A stretch of 64,000 bases of DNA from NCBI GenBank assembly GCA_963720475.1, contig OY970394.1, positions 1,798,001 to 1,862,000 on the forward strand, in the 5' to 3' direction. The DNA comes from G963720475 sp963720475. GTDB taxonomy: Bacteria; Actinomycetota; Thermoleophilia; Solirubrobacterales; Thermoleophilaceae. The position numbers and the translations under genes are program-made. A model generated the notes under the pieces. That model made no database searches, was not told where the DNA came from, and worked only from the letters and a program-made list of their open reading frames with translations. The stretch's first letter is position 1; every line of letters begins with the position of its first letter. Below, in pieces: positions 60,021-64,000 of the stretch.

Positions 60021-60042
60021 CGCTCCGGCTGAGCGCTACTCG
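60014..60042. terminator. 10-bp perfect inverted repeat covering both convergent stops
   Basis: CGAGTAGCGC (60014-60023) and GCGCTACTCG (60033-60042) are perfect complements with a 9-base loop; each arm contains the TAG of one of the two genes. It is the longest perfect repeat at any gene junction in the window. No T-tract. Confidence 0.5.
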
Positions 60043-60983
60043 ACCTGCGCGCGGGTGGTCGCCCAGCCGCGCCGGTGAGCGCGCAACCACGACCGCCGGT
60101 CCGCACGGGCGTCGCGGTAGCGGCGCAGGATGGTCGCAGCCGGCTCGAGCGCTACGAGCCTGACGAGTGAGCCGGCGGTGTTGATCGCCGCGACGGCGCG
60201 CGCATACATCGTGCCGTGCTCGCGCACCAACCAGGCGTAGGTCTCCGCCATGAAGCGCTCGCGCCGCTCGTCGCCGAAGGCCTGGGCGGTCGCCGCGCCG
60301 CTCGCGTGGAGGACGATCGCGCCGGGTTCGTAGAGCGTCGAGAACCCGGCGCGGGCGATCCGGCGGCCGAGCGCGATGTCCTCGGCGTAGATCCAGTGGC
60401 GTTCGTCGAAGCCGCCCGCGGCATCGAATGCCTCCCGGCGAAGCAGCAGCAGCGCACCGATCGCCCAGTCCACGACGCGCGCCCGCGCCGGGTCCGCGTA
60501 GCCTTCGAAGCCCAGCCGCTCGCCGAGCGCGGGGGCGAAGCGGGCGATGCCCGAGTTGAGCGCGAGCGCCGGGCCGATGCCGGGGAAGGGGAACGTCGAG
60601 TGCTGGGTGGTCCCGTCGTCGAGCACGAGCCGGGGGGCGACGGCGCCGGCCTTGGGGTCGGCTTCGGCGGCCGCGACGAGAGCAGCCAGGGTGCCCGGTG
60701 GCAGCGCGACGTCCGCGTTGGCCGCCACGAGCCAGGGCGACTCGGTGCGAACCGCGACGAGGTTGACCGCCGCGCCGAAGCCGAGGTTGTCGTCGCTTTC
60801 GACGAGTGTCGCCCAGGGGAACTCCCTGCCCACGAGCTCGCGCGAGCCGTCGGTCGAGCCGTTGTCCACGACCCACACCTCGGCACTACCGGCGCCATGC
60901 TCCGGAGCGAGCGAGCGCAGGCACGCGGCGAGGAGCTCGCGCGTGTTCCACGACACGACCGCGACGGTTACCGGGGCGGTCAT
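60036..60983 (-). CDS. glycosyltransferase family 2 (GT-A), rhamnosyltransferase-like
   Basis: A 315-residue GT-A enzyme: VAVVSWNTRELLAACLRSL, VDNGSTDGSRELV, the LVAANADVALPPG (DXD-like) segment, FDAAGGFDERHWIYAEDIALGRRIARAG (the acidic ED block). It likely transfers rhamnose or a related sugar, in keeping with rmlC and rmlD, but the donor is inferred. Its ATG overlaps the upstream GT4 stop (ATGA 60980-60983). Confidence 0.83.
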   Translation of the reverse strand: MTAPVTVAVVSWNTRELLAACLRSLAPEHGAGSAEVWVVDNGSTDGSRELVGREFPWATLVESDDNLGFGAAVNLVAVRTESPWLVAANADVALPPGTLAALVAAAEADPKAGAVAPRLVLDDGTTQHSTFPFPGIGPALALNSGIARFAPALGERLGFEGYADPARARVVDWAIGALLLLRREAFDAAGGFDERHWIYAEDIALGRRIARAGFSTLYEPGAIVLHASGAATAQAFGDERRERFMAETYAWLVREHGTMYARAVAAINTAGSLVRLVALEPAATILRRYRDARADRRSWLRAHRRGWATTRAQVE

Positions 60984-62185
60984 GCTGCCGGCTCCGGTCC
61001 TCCGGCCGCGGCGCCGGCATAGGTGGTCAGGACGGCGTCGTTGAAACGCCGCTCGGGGTGGTCCGCGGCCGTCGCGAGGCCGCCCTCGCGCAGCCGGGTT
61101 CGCAGTTCCGAGTCGTCAGCGAGGCGCTCGATCGCGGCGGCGAGAGCGGTGCCGTCGTCGTCGAGCGGGACGAGCAAACAGTTGAGTCCGTCGGTGAGGT
61201 ACTCGCCGGCGCCGCCGACGCCCGTCGCGATGACGGGCCGCCCGACCGCCATCGCTTCGAGCGGGACGAGGCCGAACGGCTCGGCCCACATGACCGGCTG
61301 GAGGACGGCGTCCGCGCCGGCATAGACCCCGGGAAGGTCCTCACGTCGGGACTGCTGGAAAGTGACTCGCTCCGCGACGCCCGTCGCCTGCGCCAGCGCG
61401 CGCAGCTCCGCGAGGTGCCCATCGTCGCCGCGGCCGTCCACGACGAGCTTGGCCTCGGGAAGCCGCGCGAGCGCCCGCACGGCGTTAGCGATCCCCTTGC
61501 GCGGGTCGATTCGCCCGGCATAGAGAAGCCGACAACGCCACTCGGCCGGCTCCGCGGCGGAGAAGAGGCCGAGGTCCACGCCCGGGTGCTCGACCGAGGT
61601 CCGCGCCAGCGGACCGCTCGCGTCCTGCGCGGCGGTCCGCAGGCTCTCGCTGATGAAGAGCCAGTCGGCGGCTGCGTCGAGGTCCACGCCTGCGGAGAGG
61701 CCGCTGAGGCGCTCCAGCAGGGTGCCGACGAGCGGCCGCGAACCGAGGCGGGCGAAGGCGTCGACGCGGCGGCCGTACACCAGCCAGTCGTCGCCGACCA
61801 CGCCGACCGCGGGAAGCTTCATCCGGCGCACCTGCTCGATCAACCCGAGCGAGAGCCCGCCCATCGCCCACCAGCCGATCACGTCGGGGCGGAACTCGCT
61901 CACGTGCCGTTCGAGGGTGTCGCGGTTGTGGCGCTCGAGCGCGATCCGGGCGCGGACCCCGATGCGCGGGAACTCGTGGTTGCGCCAGTACCAGCGCAAC
62001 TGGCGGTGGACGTCCTCGTCGGCCTCCACCTCGCCGGGATCGAGGCCGGGGCGCCGGTAGTCCGTCGTCAACACCCGCGCGTGATGGCCTTCGCGGCGCA
62101 GGTGTTCGGTCGCCGAGCGCCACAGGAGCTCGTACCCGCCGAGATGGTGCGGCGGGTACATGTTCCCAACGCAGAGCGCCCGCAC
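60980..62185 (-). CDS. glycosyltransferase family 4 (GT-B)
   Basis: A 401-residue GT-B enzyme with MYPPHHLGGYELLWRSATEHLRREGH (glycine-rich acceptor loop), GVVGDDWLVYGRRVDAF, RLLYAGRIDPRKGIANAVRALA, LVVDGRGDDGHLAEL and the donor EX7E motif AEPFGLVPLEAMAVGRPVIATGVGG. GTG 62185 was preferred to ATG 62194 because TAGGAT (62193-62198, minus strand) lies seven bases before it and overlaps 62194. Confidence 0.84.
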   Translation of the reverse strand: MRALCVGNMYPPHHLGGYELLWRSATEHLRREGHHARVLTTDYRRPGLDPGEVEADEDVHRQLRWYWRNHEFPRIGVRARIALERHNRDTLERHVSEFRPDVIGWWAMGGLSLGLIEQVRRMKLPAVGVVGDDWLVYGRRVDAFARLGSRPLVGTLLERLSGLSAGVDLDAAADWLFISESLRTAAQDASGPLARTSVEHPGVDLGLFSAAEPAEWRCRLLYAGRIDPRKGIANAVRALARLPEAKLVVDGRGDDGHLAELRALAQATGVAERVTFQQSRREDLPGVYAGADAVLQPVMWAEPFGLVPLEAMAVGRPVIATGVGGAGEYLTDGLNCLLVPLDDDGTALAAAIERLADDSELRTRLREGGLATAADHPERRFNDAVLTTYAGAAAGGPEPAA

Positions 62186-62192
62186 CGGCGCC

Positions 62193-62224
62193 ATCCTAGA
62201 TACCCGGCACCCCTTTTATAGCCT
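62193..62224. promoter_or_regulatory. divergent -10 elements for two glycosyltransferase genes
   Basis: TAGGAT on the minus strand (62193-62198) precedes GTG 62185 by seven bases; TAGCCT on the plus strand (62219-62224) precedes GTG 62231 by six bases. Confidence 0.4.
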
Positions 62225-62230
62225 TGCCCC

Positions 62231-63169
62231 GTGGCCCCCGAAGTCTCCATCGTGGTGCCGACGCGCAACCGCGCTCCCCATCTCGCCCGCCTGCTCGAGA
62301 GCCTCGAGCGCCAGCGCGACGTCGATGTCGAGGTGATCGTCGTCGACGATGCCTCGGAGGACGAAACGGAATCGGTCCTCGCCGCCGCCGACGATCGAAC
62401 GGGGCTCCGCACCCTCCGGCGCGACCGCGGAGGGGAGGGTGCCGCCGCGGTGCGGAACGCGGGCTGGCAGGTCGCGAGCGCGCCGCTGGTCGCTTTCATC
62501 GACGACGACTGCGTCGCGTCCGAGGGCTGGGCAGCAGCGTTGCTCGCCGCGCACGAGCGGCATCCCGGCGCGCTCGTCCAGGGCCGCACACAGGCCGCGC
62601 CCGAGGGACCGGCGATGCACAGCGCCTTCTCGCGCTCCATCATCGTCGAACAGCTCGGACCGTGGTACGAGACGTGCAACATCGCCTACCCGAAGGCGCT
62701 GCTCGACGAGCTCGGCGGCTTCGATGACTCGCTCACCGCGACCGAGGACACGGACCTGGCGCTGCGGGCGCGCAAGGCCGGCGCAGGTGCGGTCTTCGCA
62801 CCCGACGCGCTCGTCCACCACGCGATTCACGTTCCCGGCGCAGTCGGCCTTATGCGAGACGCGCCGCGCTGGCGCGGGTTCGGCCGCACGGTGAAGCGCC
62901 ACCCGGAACTCCGCGAGGCATTGGTCCATCGCTACTTCTGGAAGCCCGGCCACGAGCGTCTGCTGCTCGCGCTGCTCGGAGCGGCGCTCGCCCCGCGGAC
63001 GCGCGGCGTGTCGCTAGCGCTCGCGATCCCGTATGTGCGCGGATACCGGCCCGTCCACGATTCGCTGCCGGGGACGATCGCGTCGCTTCCGGCCCATGCG
63101 CTCGTGGATGCTGCCGAGATCGCCGCGCTGCTGCGCGGCAGCATCGACGCGCGCACGCTGATCGTCTGA
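62231..63169 (+). CDS. glycosyltransferase family 2 (GT-A)
   Basis: A 312-residue GT-A transferase with SIVVPTRNRAPHLARLLESL, VIVVDDASEDETESVL, LVAFIDDDCVASEGWAAALL (DDD metal motif), ETCNIAYPKALLDELGGFDDSL and ATEDTDLALRARKAG. The C-terminal ~110 residues are helical and hydrophobic in part. It is followed by a second GT2 copy that starts one base after its stop region (TGATG). Confidence 0.85.
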   Translation: MAPEVSIVVPTRNRAPHLARLLESLERQRDVDVEVIVVDDASEDETESVLAAADDRTGLRTLRRDRGGEGAAAVRNAGWQVASAPLVAFIDDDCVASEGWAAALLAAHERHPGALVQGRTQAAPEGPAMHSAFSRSIIVEQLGPWYETCNIAYPKALLDELGGFDDSLTATEDTDLALRARKAGAGAVFAPDALVHHAIHVPGAVGLMRDAPRWRGFGRTVKRHPELREALVHRYFWKPGHERLLLALLGAALAPRTRGVSLALAIPYVRGYRPVHDSLPGTIASLPAHALVDAAEIAALLRGSIDARTLIV

Positions 63170-64000
63170 TGGCATCGCCCGACATCTCTCTGGTCGTCCC
63201 CTCGCACGACCGCCCCGTGCGGCTGCGCTGGCTGCTGAACGCGCTCGAGGACCAGACGCTTCCTCGCGAGCGCTTCGAGGTGATCGTCGTGCACGACTCC
63301 TCCGGTGCGGAGACGGAGGACCTCCTGCGTACCCATCCGCTCGCGGCCGACGGCACATTGCGGCACATCCGCTTCGCCCCGGGGCCGGCGGCCGCGCCGA
63401 AGCGGAACGCGGGCTGGCGCGCCGCGTGCGCACCCGTCGTGGCTTTCACCGACGACGACTGCCGGCCGCCGCGCGAATGGCTCGCAAGGCTGCTCGAGGC
63501 GGCCGAGCGAAACCCCGGGTCGATCGTCCAGGGGAAGACGGTTCCGGACCCGGACGAGGAGTTGCTGCTGCGGACGCCCGACGCGCACACGCAGACCGTG
63601 GACCCGCCGTCGGCCGCGGCCGAGACGTGCAACATCGCCTACCCGCGCGAGTTGCTCGAGCGGCTCGGCGGACAGCTCGAGGACTTCGCGGTCGGCGAGG
63701 ACACCGATCTCGCCCTGCGCGCGAGCGCGCTCGGCACCCCGATCGTCGCCGCCGCGGAGGCCGTCACGTACCACGCAGTCGAGACGGCCTGGCTGCCGGC
63801 ACAGGTGCGCGCGACCTGGCGCTGGCGCGACATGCCACTGCTCGTGCGGCGCCATCCCGAGCACCGCCGCGAGTTCGCGGCGCGGATCTTCTGGCGGCCG
63901 AGCCATGCGTGGCTCGCGCTGGCGATCCTCGCGACTCCACTCGCCCGGCGCCCCCGCTTGCTCGCCGCCCTCCTGCTGCCGTGGGCGATCGCCACGTGGC
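63169..64000 (+). CDS. glycosyltransferase family 2 (GT-A), 3' end beyond window
   Basis: At least 277 residues, open to the right edge. ISLVVPSHDRPVRLRWLLNALEDQ, VIVVHDSSGAETEDLL, VVAFTDDDCRPPREWLARLL, ETCNIAYPRELLERLGG and VGEDTDLALRASALG match the preceding gene block for block, so the pair arose by tandem duplication. The ATG overlaps the previous TGA by one base (TGATG). Donor and acceptor are unknown. Confidence 0.83.
   Translation, partial: MASPDISLVVPSHDRPVRLRWLLNALEDQTLPRERFEVIVVHDSSGAETEDLLRTHPLAADGTLRHIRFAPGPAAAPKRNAGWRAACAPVVAFTDDDCRPPREWLARLLEAAERNPGSIVQGKTVPDPDEELLLRTPDAHTQTVDPPSAAAETCNIAYPRELLERLGGQLEDFAVGEDTDLALRASALGTPIVAAAEAVTYHAVETAWLPAQVRATWRWRDMPLLVRRHPEHRREFAARIFWRPSHAWLALAILATPLARRPRLLAALLLPWAIATW

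Noticed and set aside
1..64000. Search for tRNA, rRNA, CRISPR arrays, transposases, phage integrases and attachment sites
   Set aside because: No CCA-type cloverleaf, no regularly spaced repeats, no transposase or integrase motif and no long direct repeats were found by eye.

Overview
The window is high-GC DNA, densely coding on both strands, with many GTG and TTG starts and many 4-base ATGA/GTGA/TTGA overlaps between neighbouring genes. It looks actinobacterial. The yebC-ruvC-ruvA-ruvB block, fused SecDF, RelA with a large actinobacterial-type polysaccharide locus, and a SAM-I riboswitch would fit a Thermoleophilia/Solirubrobacterales-like genome, but that placement is inference. No rRNA, tRNA, CRISPR array, IS element or phage gene was seen.

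Layout. 1-8.3 kb: the 3' end of an M29 aminopeptidase, rmlD, yebC, the ruvC-ruvA-ruvB Holliday junction genes, an AMP-forming adenylating enzyme, a DipZ-like CcdA/thioredoxin protein and a zinc-ribbon/PAS protein. 8.3-20 kb: secDF, a small membrane protein, an AbiEi/DUF559-type protein, recJ, an O-antigen-ligase/TPR membrane protein, a small secreted anchor protein and relA. 20-46 kb: an exopolysaccharide/O-antigen-like island with a glycoside hydrolase, hexapeptide acyltransferases, flippase, priming glycosylphosphotransferase, several GT4 glycosyltransferases, FkbM methyltransferases, a second Wzy-like polymerase, a Wzz/BY-kinase, GDP-mannose 3,5-epimerase, phosphomannomutase and a HIT protein. 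46-51 kb: a decayed methyltransferase, a methyltransferase + SGNH pair, and divergent from it an acyl carrier protein + adenylating enzyme + ketoreductase operon, then corA. 52-57.3 kb: three related methyltransferases sharing a Trp-Tyr-His-Thr motif, rmlC, and a SAM-I riboswitch with attenuator hairpin in front of a zinc-ribbon threonine-synthase-like gene, followed by a MoaD/ThiS-type sulfur carrier. 57.3-64 kb: more methyltransferases and glycosyltransferases; the last GT2 gene runs off the window.

How the parts fit. The polysaccharide genes supply sugars (RmlC/RmlD for dTDP-rhamnose, phosphomannomutase and GDP-mannose epimerase for GDP-hexoses), prime, assemble, decorate (O-methyl and O-acyl groups), flip, polymerise and length-control a complex glycan. 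The housekeeping genes (RuvABC, RecJ, SecDF, RelA) are unrelated and flank the island.

Two cross-cutting observations stand out. First, most genes that begin a transcription unit have a TAnnnT hexamer only 6-11 bases before the start codon, so they are probably transcribed as leaderless mRNAs; I used this to choose several starts. Second, ruvA and secDF are broken by single-base homopolymer length changes, which are more likely sequence errors than biology. The most interesting candidate system is the riboswitch-controlled threonine-synthase-like enzyme with a nearby sulfur-carrier protein, which may make homocysteine from a protein thiocarboxylate rather than make threonine.
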